Of a stretch of 64,000 nucleotides of DNA, positions 49,001-59,664 are shown one piece after another. Position numbers and translations under genes: made by a program. The stretch's first letter is position 1. Each line of letters starts with the position of its first letter. A model generated the notes under the pieces. It saw nothing but the letters and a program-made list of their open reading frames with translations. It had not been told where the DNA came from and ran no database searches. Source of the stretch: Allacma fusca (lineage: Eukaryota; Arthropoda; Collembola; Symphypleona; Sminthuridae); assembly GCA_947179485.1 (NCBI GenBank), contig OX359248.1:51098386-51162385 (forward strand), written 5' to 3'.

Positions 49001-49662
49001 CAATGCTTATAAGGTACTGCTTATACAAGGGATGGCTTTTGCACGGGACAGTAGTCTACAATACCTTTGGATCCTTTTTCTAAAGTAATTTCCGAAATTT
49101 AGAAAGAGCTCACTTACAAGTATAATATTCCGATTACGCTTGCAAGAGAAGGCGATCGTGCTGACCCCGCATATTGATAACTGGAATTTAAAATAATTAA
49201 AGGAGTCTTTTGTACAAATGGAGAACATAATTATATAGATAAGTCAGCTTAAATGAGTAGCCATGAATCTCCCTGGAATCATTCCCACCGCACCGGAATC
49301 GAGAGTAATAAATTGAGTAACGAATAGCTCTAATAATTACACGAGAGAATTCAAGAACTTACAAGAATAGCCGGAATATATGTGGGGACCGTCTCGAAAT
49401 AATTAATGGAGGTAGTATAATAGCGGAAAAGAGCAGCAACCACAAGGAAGATCCCGGCTAGGATAGTTGCTGCCGAGCCACAAATTGTACAAAGTAAGCA
49501 GTATTTAGTCCAGAAAGACCTCGAAGAGACAGAGAAGAATCTCCAGCGATGATGGGGATGATGATGGTGAAGATTGTGGGGGTATGGATGAGCATTCATG
49601 AGCGTGTGAAAGAACCGAGAGTAGTCTGGTACTGGTTGTGTCTCACTTACAGATGTTGCCAT
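43090..49662 (-). CDS. four-transmembrane protein with PPPPY cytoplasmic tail
   Basis: Six exons on the minus strand: 49662-49363, 49180-49118, 47683-47497, 45636-45492, 44732-44649, 44005-43090; 564 residues. A His-rich N-terminus is followed by TM1 (about 54-79), TM2 (about 94-113), TM3 (about 122-148), a Cys-containing loop with PPSCTCI, TPDCD and LYSCL, TM4 (about 206-230), then HERKKAYW at the membrane edge. A long Ser/Pro-rich tail (260-564) contains WGPPPPYED (PPxY at 302-305), a binding motif for WW domains such as those of Nedd4-type ligases. The layout is like TMEM255 and CD20-like tetraspan proteins, but I cannot name an ortholog. The acceptor of exon 3 has a weak pyrimidine tract; phase and continuity support it. 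Confidence 0.72.
45870..46740. mobile_element. 855-bp non-autonomous hAT element
   Basis: The element spans 45878-46732 with TIRs TAGTGCTGTCCATGGGAAC (left) and its reverse complement at the right end. It is flanked by a perfect 8-bp duplication GTCCGGAT (45870-45877 and 46733-46740). An 8-bp duplication is the hallmark of hAT insertions. Subterminal regions on both sides are packed with GGGAAC/GGAACAGGAAC-type repeats. It has no transposase. It sits in the intron between exons 3 and 4 of the four-TM gene. Confidence 0.88.
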
Positions 49663-52209
49663 TACTACTAATTTTTATTACTAGCGAATATGATTACTAT
49701 ATGTTTTTTTTATGTGTGGTGTGTAACTTACTATAATACTTGGAACAATTTCAATTTTAAATTTCCGTCGGACTCAAAATCCCAAGAAAGGATCACAATA
49801 ATTATTATTATTCTTCCCGACGACTGTACACACGGTCAACTTTACAGGTCACTGTCGAGAGAGCGGATCTCTATATACTCGTACACAGGGAAAGTAGGTG
49901 AAAATAATCCTGTATCCGGAGGGCTACATGTGTTTTTGATTGGATTACAGGAAGTAATACTAATTTCCTCACTTGTCAACAAGAACCAATGCGGAGCTGG
50001 ACTTCCTCTCAGATGAAGAGGACGGCTGAGACCCAAACATGGCAATGTATTATGCTAATCAGGTTAAAAAGTTAGGAGCAGAGAGCGGGTTGCTGCCCTA
50101 AGTTTGGCCAACTGAGAGGAAGTGCTGGAAGAACTCTTGTTTTTTAAGAGATTGTCTCTACTCTCACTCTGTATGTATGAGTGTACAAGGAGCATGTAGC
50201 GGTTGGGGGAAACAAGCTGTACTTTCACAGTTGAGTATTGATTTTTTTACCGAGTAAATTCTGATGGTGATGGGCTTACGCTCATCCGGGTTTCCTTCTA
50301 ACGTAATGTCAGTGCTAAGCCCGAGCCGCGCCATGCTTTTATCGATCTCAATCTTCCATCCGGATTCGGTCCCAGTCGGATTTGGATTCAACCAGCCAGC
50401 CAACAGTCATGCGAATTTTATAACTTATGCATGCTTCTTTCCCACTTTACTACCTACTTACATCCTTTGTGTCCCTTGAAGTAGCTCTCCTCTGTGGTCT
50501 CACTCTGATTCGCATCTTCTCTGGGTAAACTTTCCATGCTTCATCAGGGATGAATATGCATTAGCATTTTGGGGTTTACACTTGGCATCGAAAGGCAGTC
50601 CGAATAATTCCAATGTCTTTTCAACGTTGCTTTCAAACTTTACCCTGCTTGACGTCTTGGAAATTCCAGTCAGAAGCTAAATTGAGCCACAAACCTCACA
50701 ATTACTATTGTTTCTAGTCCTCTTTGTCATTTTAAGCTGCATCGACCAATTTTTTATGGGCCATAAACCAATAATTGATGCTGACATTTTTATCCTCTTG
50801 AATTTTTATTGACGGGCTGTGCCTAATTATTACTGGTAACTATTTTCTTGCACGCTAGATTATATATATCTATTTATAGCTAATGTTTGTTTGTTTGTTT
50901 GTGGGTCAGTGAAAACTCTATTGTTATTAGGTTATTGTGCGGAGATATTTGGTCAATTGTTTCAATGTTATCCATTTTAGCAGACAAAATCTTTCTTAAG
51001 CTAATTGTAAGTTTAACCCTGAATATTATTATGAATAATATGTTTGTAATAACTGTATAACCATTTTTTTGTTATAATTATAACAATCATATACTGACAT
51101 AATTGACAAGTAATATTAATATTATAAAATATTTTTTTATCGACCTGAAAAAAGCATTAGAGCTGAAGTCGTGTATTCAAAATTTATCATCAAATACGAA
51201 ATAAAATGACTGAATTAGATTGCATAACAATATGTATGTAATTGGGTTGTAACTTATGTCTCCGTGTTTTTAAAATGATCGCTTCAGGATGTTTTCTTAT
51301 TTTTAAGAGTTGATACTCAGACACAATACTTATTTAGTACCTTATAGAGAGTACTGAGATATTTACTACTAATGCTGGGAGAATCTATCTATAGTTTGCA
51401 ATTTAGGATAAACTTCGAACCGTTCAAAAAAACCAATAGCCAGATGGCTTACTTAGAGAGTTGATTTAAAGTTAAACCACACCTAAATAATGTTTCCCTG
51501 TCCATGACCTCAAATTTCATATGAAATACTGAGCTGAACAAATATTTCAGCGTGAGGCTAAAACAAATGTTCTCTACCAAAATGAGAGCTTGGGAAAATA
51601 TCTTGTCAAAAACTTTTTTTGCTAACACAAGTATACGGGGATAAAGTTCATTGTATGATTGTCAATATCTACTGTTTCAAGGCTTGGGACGATGAATCAT
51701 ACATTGGGGGCATGTAATATTTATGATGGTATCTATCCGCTGGGATCAATTTTTACCCAACACCCATTTCAAATTTCCTCATGTTTTCTGATTCTCTGTG
51801 ACATAGTACAGTAAATATTACAGATATGATTGGAGAGCAGTACTGTAAAATCCAGTTGAGTATACTGAGCAAGGACACAGTGAATTTTATTACTCCGATG
51901 AAAACGGGAGTATGTACAACACCTTTAAATCAGTCAATGAAATGTGCAATCTACAAGGTACGATTGAAGTGTAAGTTTTATTTACACTCACATTTTTTCA
52001 CGCTGGAATAAAATTCAAACGCTTCTTTCGTACTTTGCAGGGGTGAGTAGCAGAATTTGCAGCTTCACATTTACCTCACGTAAATAATACATACGTGTAA
52101 CATTATTAGCATCAGAGCTACTATAATTACATGTATGAGGTTATAGGTATATTTATTTCATACGTAATGTAACCAAGGTCTATATCTATTCCTACATATG
52201 TGCAGTTAT
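49663..52209. other. 2.5-kb intergenic region
   Basis: Presumed promoter of the four-TM gene at the left. A TTTG run lies near 50887 and very AT-rich sequence at 51050-51140. No gene recognised. Confidence 0.45.
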
Positions 52210-52211
52210 TA

Positions 52212-52230
52212 CCCAGCCAGCAGAATGTTA
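52212..52230 (+). repeat. left terminal inverted repeat of the two-gene transposon
   Basis: CCCAGCCAGCAGAATGTTA; matches the reverse complement of 57654-57669 at 13 of the first 16 positions, perfect for the first six. Confidence 0.7.
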
Positions 52231-52730
52231 CTTTCTGATATCCCAAACACTTCGTTAAAATGCCTTTTTAAGTTGTCTTTCATTCTGATATCACTTTGAC
52301 TTCCTTGCTGTTACATAAATATGAGATATTTGCGAAAGGATTCAGAATTATTACATTTTGCGGAGCTATTTCGCAAAAGCATCGTAAAATTGCTCCGAAT
52401 AGGTGAAAAAGACTACTGTAGAAATCTTACGCTAATAAATCATAAGTTTCTCACATCCAAGGATTGGACGGCGAAGATTGACCGTTAAATAACTTGGCGG
52501 TCAAACGAAATCGGTCATTTATGAAAGTGTGGACGCATTCGTTATTACCGTCGAACTTTTCTGCAGCTGGCATTACAGTAGTAATTGCGAAGAACATTTT
52601 AAAGGTAACATAATAAATCATTTCATTCCTTATTGAATAATTTTATTGAGGATTGTTATAAGTTAGTATATATTTATTATATTGCCGTGAAGAAATAAAT
52701 AGCGATTCCAGTAGTGTTAGTGAATATAAA

Positions 52731-54743
52731 ATGCACAGACTTAAGCCATACAGCTCAAGGCATAGACGGCGGCTGGTTAAAGCCAAGGCTGACCTCGAGT
52801 TGGAAATTGCCAATAGCGATGACATCCCATTAACATACGAACCACAAAATGTTTCTCAAAATCAAGTTCAAGATGTAATTATACAACCAATTGACCTACA
52901 AAAGTCAGCCGATAATTCAATTGCTTTTGAAAATTCAACAGGAATTGAAAATTACAGTCCCGAAATTAATGAAGAATGTTTTAGCGAAGGTGAATTTACC
53001 GAAACAAGTGCCGAGAGTGACGATGAGGAATATTCAGTAAGCCGCCTAATATCCCAGTGGGCACTTACTCACCGTGTTACACAGTCCGCACTGACTGAAT
53101 TGCTGCGCATTTTAGGAAGACATAATTGTTTTCAAAATCTTCCAAGAGATTCTCGAACACTTTTAAAAACCCCCAAAACAACTGAAATTGATGTGGTTTC
53201 CCCGGGTAACTATGTACACTTCGGGCTTGAAAATGCAATCAAAATTTGTTTAGATGGGATGAAAGCAGTTCCAGAAATAATCCAAATTCAAGTAGGAATC
53301 GATGGAATTCCCATTCAGAGAAGCAACAGTGTCCAGTTTTGGCCCATTTTAGTGTCTGTAAACTCCCATTCGTCAGTTGTGGAACCAGTGGGAATATATT
53401 GTGGCAGAGCCAAACCTGATGGTCCTAATGTCTACTTATACAAATTTGTAGACGAACTTCGAAAAATTTTAGTTGATGGGGTGTGCTATCGGAATAAAAT
53501 GATCACAGTGCAATTCGGTGCTTTTATATGTGACGCTCCTGCTAGGTCTTTTATAACAGCAATTAAAAACCATTCTGGCTATCGGGGTTGCGGGAAATGT
53601 TATGAACATGGATCATGGGAAGGGAAAGTTGTATTTACAGGAACAGATGCAAAATTACGAACGGATGAACTTTTCAGATGCCGTGACGATCCGAAACATC
53701 ACACAGGGACTTCCATTATTGAGTCTTTGCAGATTGATATGGTTAAATGTGTGCCTTTTGACTACATGCACTTGATTTGCCTCGGTGTAGTGCGGAAACT
53801 TATTTATTTGTGGGTACGAGGACCAGTTTCTTCTTATAAAATAAGTGCTAGCCTTCAAGAGCAAATTTCGGGAAAATTAGTCGATTTGGCAAAACATTTT
53901 GGTACAGATTTTGTTAGAAAGCCCAGAAGTTTAAAAGAAATTGATCATTGGAAAGCGACAGAACTGAGAAGCTTTCTTCTGTATAGTGGACCAGTTGCAT
54001 TGCGGAATATGCTGAGAAAAGAATTATATGACCATTTTTTGTGTCTTCATGTGGCTGTAAGGATTTTATGCTGCCCAGTGAAGATAAAAGACCATTTGCA
54101 ATATGCCAGAGAATTACTTGCTTATTTTGTTAATAAATTTATCCAACTATACGGAAAACAGCATGCTACTTACAATATTCATGGATTGATACATATTGCT
54201 GATGACGCAGAACTATTCGGAGTACTAGATTCTTTTTCTGCCTTTCGGTTTGAAAATAAGTTGGGAGCCATTAAGAAATTATTGAAAAAGCCAAACTCCT
54301 TGCTTCAACAGGTTCACCGAAGATTGTCTGAGCAAACCTCCAGAAGGAAATACAGCAGCACAACAAAGAAACAATTTAAATGGTCAGGAATTGAAACAAC
54401 TGATATTACGAACGAGCAATATAAAAACGTGTTCTGCAAAAATTTTGAAATTCGGTGTCAAACGGGTGATAACATTTGTATGGTGAATGATGGGTCAATT
54501 GTGATAGTGCTAACAGTTACACATGACGCTGTTGGTGATGCAGTTATAGTTGGGAAGAAGTTTATCGACCAAACAAGTTTTTATAGTTCTCCCTGTGATT
54601 CAAGTTTGTGTGGTATTTCAGCAGGGAAACGAACCAGTTGCATTAAAATATACAAGCTAGCAGACGTATTTCAGAAATGTCTTGCACTACCGTTCGAAAA
54701 TCGTTTTATAATTTTTCCTATTTTGCACACAGGGTCATCATGA
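52731..54743 (+). CDS. transposase-like protein, CMC/EnSpm (tnp2-like)
   Basis: One exon, 670 residues, uninterrupted. An N-terminal basic, acidic and helical part is followed by VGIDGIPIQ (D191), FWPILVSV, an ICDAPARSF segment (D268), GYRGCGKCYEHG with a Cys pair, and FDYMHLICLGVVRKL near residue 344. The pattern of a D-containing strand, CDAPA and a D-Y-M-H-L-x-CLGV block is what I know from CACTA/EnSpm-type tnp2 transposases and related animal genes. The assignment is therefore by family memory, and the third catalytic acid was not located. A presumed leader exon ending at 52604 could splice to the AG at 52710 just upstream of the ATG. The intact frame suggests a recently active element. 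Confidence 0.7.
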   Translation: MHRLKPYSSRHRRRLVKAKADLELEIANSDDIPLTYEPQNVSQNQVQDVIIQPIDLQKSADNSIAFENSTGIENYSPEINEECFSEGEFTETSAESDDEEYSVSRLISQWALTHRVTQSALTELLRILGRHNCFQNLPRDSRTLLKTPKTTEIDVVSPGNYVHFGLENAIKICLDGMKAVPEIIQIQVGIDGIPIQRSNSVQFWPILVSVNSHSSVVEPVGIYCGRAKPDGPNVYLYKFVDELRKILVDGVCYRNKMITVQFGAFICDAPARSFITAIKNHSGYRGCGKCYEHGSWEGKVVFTGTDAKLRTDELFRCRDDPKHHTGTSIIESLQIDMVKCVPFDYMHLICLGVVRKLIYLWVRGPVSSYKISASLQEQISGKLVDLAKHFGTDFVRKPRSLKEIDHWKATELRSFLLYSGPVALRNMLRKELYDHFLCLHVAVRILCCPVKIKDHLQYARELLAYFVNKFIQLYGKQHATYNIHGLIHIADDAELFGVLDSFSAFRFENKLGAIKKLLKKPNSLLQQVHRRLSEQTSRRKYSSTTKKQFKWSGIETTDITNEQYKNVFCKNFEIRCQTGDNICMVNDGSIVIVLTVTHDAVGDAVIVGKKFIDQTSFYSSPCDSSLCGISAGKRTSCIKIYKLADVFQKCLALPFENRFIIFPILHTGSS

Positions 54744-57138
54744 CTAAGCCGTTCTTAATGACATTGTTTTTAAAAACAAGAGAGGTTGAAGTGGTTCCTC
54801 GTTGCTGGACACAAGATGAAGCTGGGAGAAAAAAATGTTACTGGCCTCAGTACACCGAGTTAGAGCAGATTTATACTTCAGCCCGAACCAGGATCCTCCA
54901 AACCGGAAAATGTGGAAAAAGTTTAATGTCCAAATTTATCATGAGTTCGGTAAGTATTTCAATCAATAAGTACAATTTTTACTTGTACTTTACCCAAATA
55001 TACAATTGTAGTATAATTGCTGTGTTTGAACTTATGGCATCAAACCTGCAGATGATTACGAGGAAGCGGTGTCGCAAATCCCACATTTCCTAAATTATTC
55101 GGATTACGAAGATGTTGGAACTACTTCAAATCGTCAATCAAGTAGCCACGTGCCATCTACTTCAAGAAAGAAATCAATCAGGGGTGCCCATCAAAGTTCG
55201 GATAGTGAAGACGATTCACCCTCCTCTGTGCATAAAAATTACAGTCTAGGACCCGTTCTTCCAGATCCTCCAATTGCGAAACGGAACCCACACTACTTTG
55301 AATCCGGTTCCCAAACAGCTTTGCAACCTCTAAAGCTTTTTGACGCAACAAATTCAAATTACTCATCGTCAAATGTTACCAGGAATTTTCCACTCCCACC
55401 TGTCGAACGTACAGCCGATTTTATCGAAATCAGCGAGGACCCTAATGCCAGTATTCTGAGGAAAATTGAAGGTACGGTAATTCTGAAATTGTGTTCGTTA
55501 AATTATTATTATCTGTGCAGTTTAATAGTTACAATATGCAGGATATGATCTGTATAACCCTCACGCATCATATATGTTCCGAGATTTTATGTGCAATATA
55601 TGTATGTATGTGCAGGATGACCTCTTGCTGACATAATTGAGTCATAAAATATTTGATTCCTACTTTGGAGAAAATTTGTTAATGGAGCTTTCGCATTTTT
55701 TTTATTTTCCTGTTCTATTTTTTTGTGGTCCCAGAGGTCCATAATGTGAAGCAAAATTATTTTCTGAACCGTGGCGCTCATTTAGAAAATTTCACGGAAT
55801 TTTCAAGACAATATCGCAACATGCTTTCCGTCATGATGCCATATTGATTACTGTGGGCATGACCCACAGAGAAAGGGGACGAATTATGCGTATGGAGCAA
55901 CAATGATATTTTAAATTTGGCATTTATTATTTCTTTGTTGCCGTTATAAAAATATTTCGGATCAATTGAGTGCCAGTAAGTTTTTAAGGATTCATTTGAG
56001 CCTGATATCATTTTTATAGATCGACTACTAGTTATAACAAAAACCGTAGGGTAAAGTTTATGAATTGTTTCAATATTTGCGTATCAGGTTTATGCTTTCA
56101 TTATGGCTCAATTAATCGCAATTTTAGACTTTTGGAAGATGATATTAGACCCATATGAATCCATGTGGGCTGGTACTAAAACATTGCTACAAACGGGGGA
56201 CTCTCGTACGCTAATCTGACTTTGTGAGACTAAACTGTAATACCTTTAACATTTTTGGCATATAACTTCATAAATACCAATGTTAATCACTTCAAATGCC
56301 TTTTTGATTGATTTGCCAGAGCTAAAAATTATGTGCGCCCGAAATTTTGCTTCCGTAAAACTTCAACAGGATTCAATAGTAGCTGCTATTGAAGATATTC
56401 GTCTGAAAATGCCCCCGGAAATATATACCAGAAGCGTGGAGCCTAGTGTGCATTTCGGATTTCCCTTTAAATGCATGGCGAAGTTTCTGGAATTCGACAG
56501 CAAATTGAAAGTGGACCAAAGTTTTCGTGAAAGTGCAGTAAGCCTGAAACTTATTTAGTTGTCAATTTATTCAATAATTGTTTAATAAATTCTAAAACTA
56601 AGATTTTTTCGTGCATTATTCAGATGATTTAATGATTTTATTGCTTCCACTTTGTAGAAATTGAGTTTGTCGAAGGTCGGTGGGAAGGACCTGACTGATG
56701 TTACTAATTGCATTTTCAAGAAACTCATGACGGATGACGTTACTAGCAATTTTACAATGTATGGAACCTCTGCAAAGTCCAGATTCGTGGATCTTGAGAC
56801 TTATAACCTTATGTGGGGTATTAAAGACATTTCCAATACGAAACTAATTATAATATTCATTTGAATTGGTTCTTGCATATTTATTACATATTACACTATG
56901 TGCACTTAGATTCGATTCGGTCGGTGCTTATTACGTCAGAAGCAACTGAAGCAGCAATGAAAACGACCATTATGTCGTGGTTGTTACACACTGCTGATCG
57001 TATCAAAGCTGCTCAAAGATCCGCTGCCAAAAAAGTAAGTAGTTTTATTTTATAGAAGTTAGCTATATGTTATAATAATTTTCCTGACAATTATTCAGTT
57101 CATTATTTTGTTGAATGCAGGGCCAAGCTATGCTGTAA
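54740..57138 (+). CDS. DUF4806-like protein, second gene of the transposon
   Basis: Exons: 54740-54949, 55063-55471, 56320-56537, 56658-56817, 56910-57034, 57121-57138; 379 residues. The N-terminal block VEVVPRCWTQDE with KCYWPQY is the pattern I associate with the start of DUF4806 proteins. A Ser-rich linker follows. The C-terminal part FDSKLKVDQSFRESA, LSKVGGKDLTDVTNCIFKKLMTD and SWLLHTADRIKAA resembles the DUF4806 domain. The second exon start is uncertain: the better-looking acceptor (exon from 55052) breaks the frame, and the weaker one at 55063 keeps it. The first ATG overlaps the transposase stop (ATGA) and sits 7 bases behind a strong acceptor (exon from 54733), so the mRNA is probably made by splicing out the transposase. 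Function unknown. Confidence 0.65.
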
Positions 57139-57653
57139 GGATGCACAAATATGCAGTTGGATTTCGGGATCTTCATTTCTTTAATTACCTAATCATTTGA
57201 TTGACTTATGAAATGTGTGTCTGTGATGATTTGATTCTTCTAATTTCAACAATATTAAAATTTCACTGACTGCTTTATGAGCGACCTATGTAATTACTGC
57301 ATATCTATTTAGTAATTGTAAATTTTATACATTTTAGCGTGTGTTGCTGAATTAATAAAGTCGTGTATTTAAAAAATAAAAATAGACTTACACTTCAATT
57401 CGTAACCGTCCCACTAAAATAAATATGTATGCACCGATAACAAAAGCAGTAGATGGCGCGTTTCGGAAACGTATCGTTGTTATATCGCAAATCGGGAATA
57501 ATGCGATGTCGCTACGAGACCAAAACGAAAGGAAAAAGCGGACATTTCCCAATCATTAAGATATCGTTTTGGCAATTTTACGTTACATAATCTGTATCAG
57601 AATGATATCAGACGTATCATTCAACTGTTTTCGTTTAGATATCAAACTTATAT

Positions 57654-57669
57654 CAGTGTGCTAGCTGGG
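57654..57669 (-). repeat. right terminal inverted repeat of the two-gene transposon
   Basis: Reverse complement reads CCCAGCTAGCACACTG, matching the left end. It is followed immediately by TA. Confidence 0.7.
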
Positions 57670-57671
57670 TA

Positions 57672-59036
57672 CGAATTGTAAGCCCGTACACATGCTAAAG
57701 GGGATAGATAGACATAAAACCAGCTAAGAAGCAAAAGTGAAAGCATGGAGGAATTGAATAGTAATTAATTAGCGAAAGGACTGGTGCAAAGGGGAATGAA
57801 TGACTGCAATAATTCACAAAGTACGCTCACCTTTTCGGATCCTTGAAATTCAGGAGAGGTTCATTTGTGCTACTAAAGACACTTGGAGAGGTTCATACTT
57901 ACTTCTTAGGGGGGGTAATGTATGTACAGGGTGGAATTGCAATACAATCCAGGTTAGGATGTGTTTGAGTAAGAAGTGCCAAAGTCAATGTTTTTTTTTA
58001 TATTTTAGGCGTTCCTTTAAAACTGGAGTTAAACATCTGCAAAGTTAATGCCAAGGTGCCATAAGGATGAAATTGTCAAGGATTTTACTGATTTACAACG
58101 CAGATTCTTCCCGTGAGTTTGACATTCAAGTTTATTTGCTTTCTACTCCGTTTACGCTTTCAGTCACTATTTACTACTGGTTTCTTTATACTGATAGCCT
58201 GCGAGTGAGGCTGCCTGACGTGAGCAGGTCTTGTATTTTATAACAATGCACTAATCTACGCTTGAGGGAATTCATACACAATTCCCATAATAAAGAATGA
58301 AGAAAGTCAAGCTAGTTGGACAGATTTTGGGGCTCAAAGTTACACAAGCTGTACTATTACGTACGTAACATCAATCTACGAACGTCTATCTCTACATACT
58401 ATGGGGATTGCGCTTGCAATTATTTTTGACTTGTGACAGTAGTACACACATTGTGAAACCCTGACATTCTGAACATTAAAAGTATTGTAGGTGCGCATAC
58501 ATGAACTAAAGCTTTACTTGAATACGCTGTGCAATATTGAGCCTATCTAGGAATTTGTGAGTAAATCCTGAGAAAGTCCATGACTGAAAAATAGTAGGTG
58601 AACGGAACTTGTTCTTGGGGCAAGGTAACATTTCTCGGGGCAAGGTAGTAAGTAAAATATTACATAATAAAAAACGAGTGCTTTCTTCATTCCATGTTTT
58701 TGATCTCGTTCCGGAACAAAAACAATCATGATTTGATAGTTCTTATTTTTCTTGCCAAATGGAACACTTTTAATTCTCTTGGGAACAATTCTGTTAGAAA
58801 ATATTGGAACAATACCCGGACAAAAACTAGTCTTACAGTAGTAAAAATCCAAACGAGGACTAAACTTTCCCAGACAATTCTTCCTACAGAGCACACGTAC
58901 TGTATGTACTGTAAGTATGATGATCGAAGTTACGCTTAATTTCTGGGAGAGGAGTGGCAGAAAAAAACTTTTGACTCAAGTCAGAATATGTATAAAATTA
59001 GTCGGAAATAAAATCAGGAATTGGAGCGACTTCACA
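57672..59036. other. non-coding region right of the transposon
   Basis: No gene recognised. A 115-codon minus-strand frame at 58547-58894 has no known motif. The right end is the 3' UTR of the trissin gene. Confidence 0.4.
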
Positions 59037-59664
59037 TCATTTTAATGATGAGAGAAAAAACTTTCTGGATGATAGTGGCTGCTGATGATGAGCAGTATTT
59101 CCGCGAAATGGAATTTCAGCTAGGAGAAGTAGACGATGATTTGCAGCCTCCAAAGTTTCCGAAGGGAAACCTTTTCCATTGGCTACAGATGAAATCGGAA
59201 TGACAGGCAAAAGTTGATCTTCGTTTGCCATTTCCCTCCTGTAGCTAGCATTGGCTTGGCCAGGTCCGGAGTCATTATTTATTCCAATACTTGGCTGGGC
59301 AGGACTCTCGCTTCGCTTTTTTATGTAATTAAAGCAACAACTTCGGAATTGCCTCGAACCGCAAACAGCACTGCAGTCCCTCCCGCATGAATCACACCCT
59401 AAATTTTCATTGAAATCCTCCGGTCTCACCGAACCTACAATCAGAGAACCTGTGGAAAGAAGGAAAGTTGCAGTGATAAGGCTTCAAATGACAATTTTTT
59501 AAATAATTTTTTCAAGATGTCACCACAAGATACAAATATGACATTCTGGCAAAAACTATGGGCAAAGAATTTCCAATATGGACAACGAATAATCTTAGAA
59601 AGAAATGTAGTGAAAGCTTACAGACAGCAAAGAAGATTGCAAAATTATTGATCCCTTGTCTCAT
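59037..59664 (-). CDS. Trissin: trissin neuropeptide precursor
   Basis: Two exons on the minus strand: 59664-59622 and 59449-59037; 151 residues. The intron splits the signal peptide (MRQGINNFAIFFAVCSLIVG) in matching phase. The predicted mature peptide begins near residue 23-31 and contains LGCDSCGRDCSAVC followed by FRSCCFNY, six cysteines in the spacing of Drosophila trissin, whose peptide has CDTCGKECASAC and CCFNYL. A KKR dibasic site ends the peptide. The remaining 90 residues are a spacer/propeptide with one further Arg-Arg and no second Cys peptide. Trissin is a secreted disulfide-bonded neuropeptide acting on a GPCR (TrissinR) and linked to feeding in flies; its role here is inferred. 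Confidence 0.9.

Larger units (their letters stand above)
52210..57671 (+). mobile_element. two-gene DNA transposon, CMC/EnSpm-like (5.46 kb)
   Basis: The element spans 52212-57669 between TA dinucleotides (52210-52211 and 57670-57671). The left end reads CCCAGCCAGCAGAATG; the reverse complement of the right end reads CCCAGCTAGCACACTG. Subterminal TTCTGATATC-type repeats occur at 52233-52242 and 52283-52292, with reverse-complement versions near 57593-57612. Inside lie a transposase-like gene (52731-54743) and a spliced second gene (54740-57138). A noncoding leader with a good donor (AAAG|GTAACA, exon end 52604) precedes both. The superfamily call rests on the transposase only; whether TA is a duplication or part of the TIR is not settled. 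Confidence 0.75.

Noticed and set aside
58547-58894. 115-codon minus-strand frame
   Set aside because: No recognised domain and no splice or start context; treated as a chance frame.
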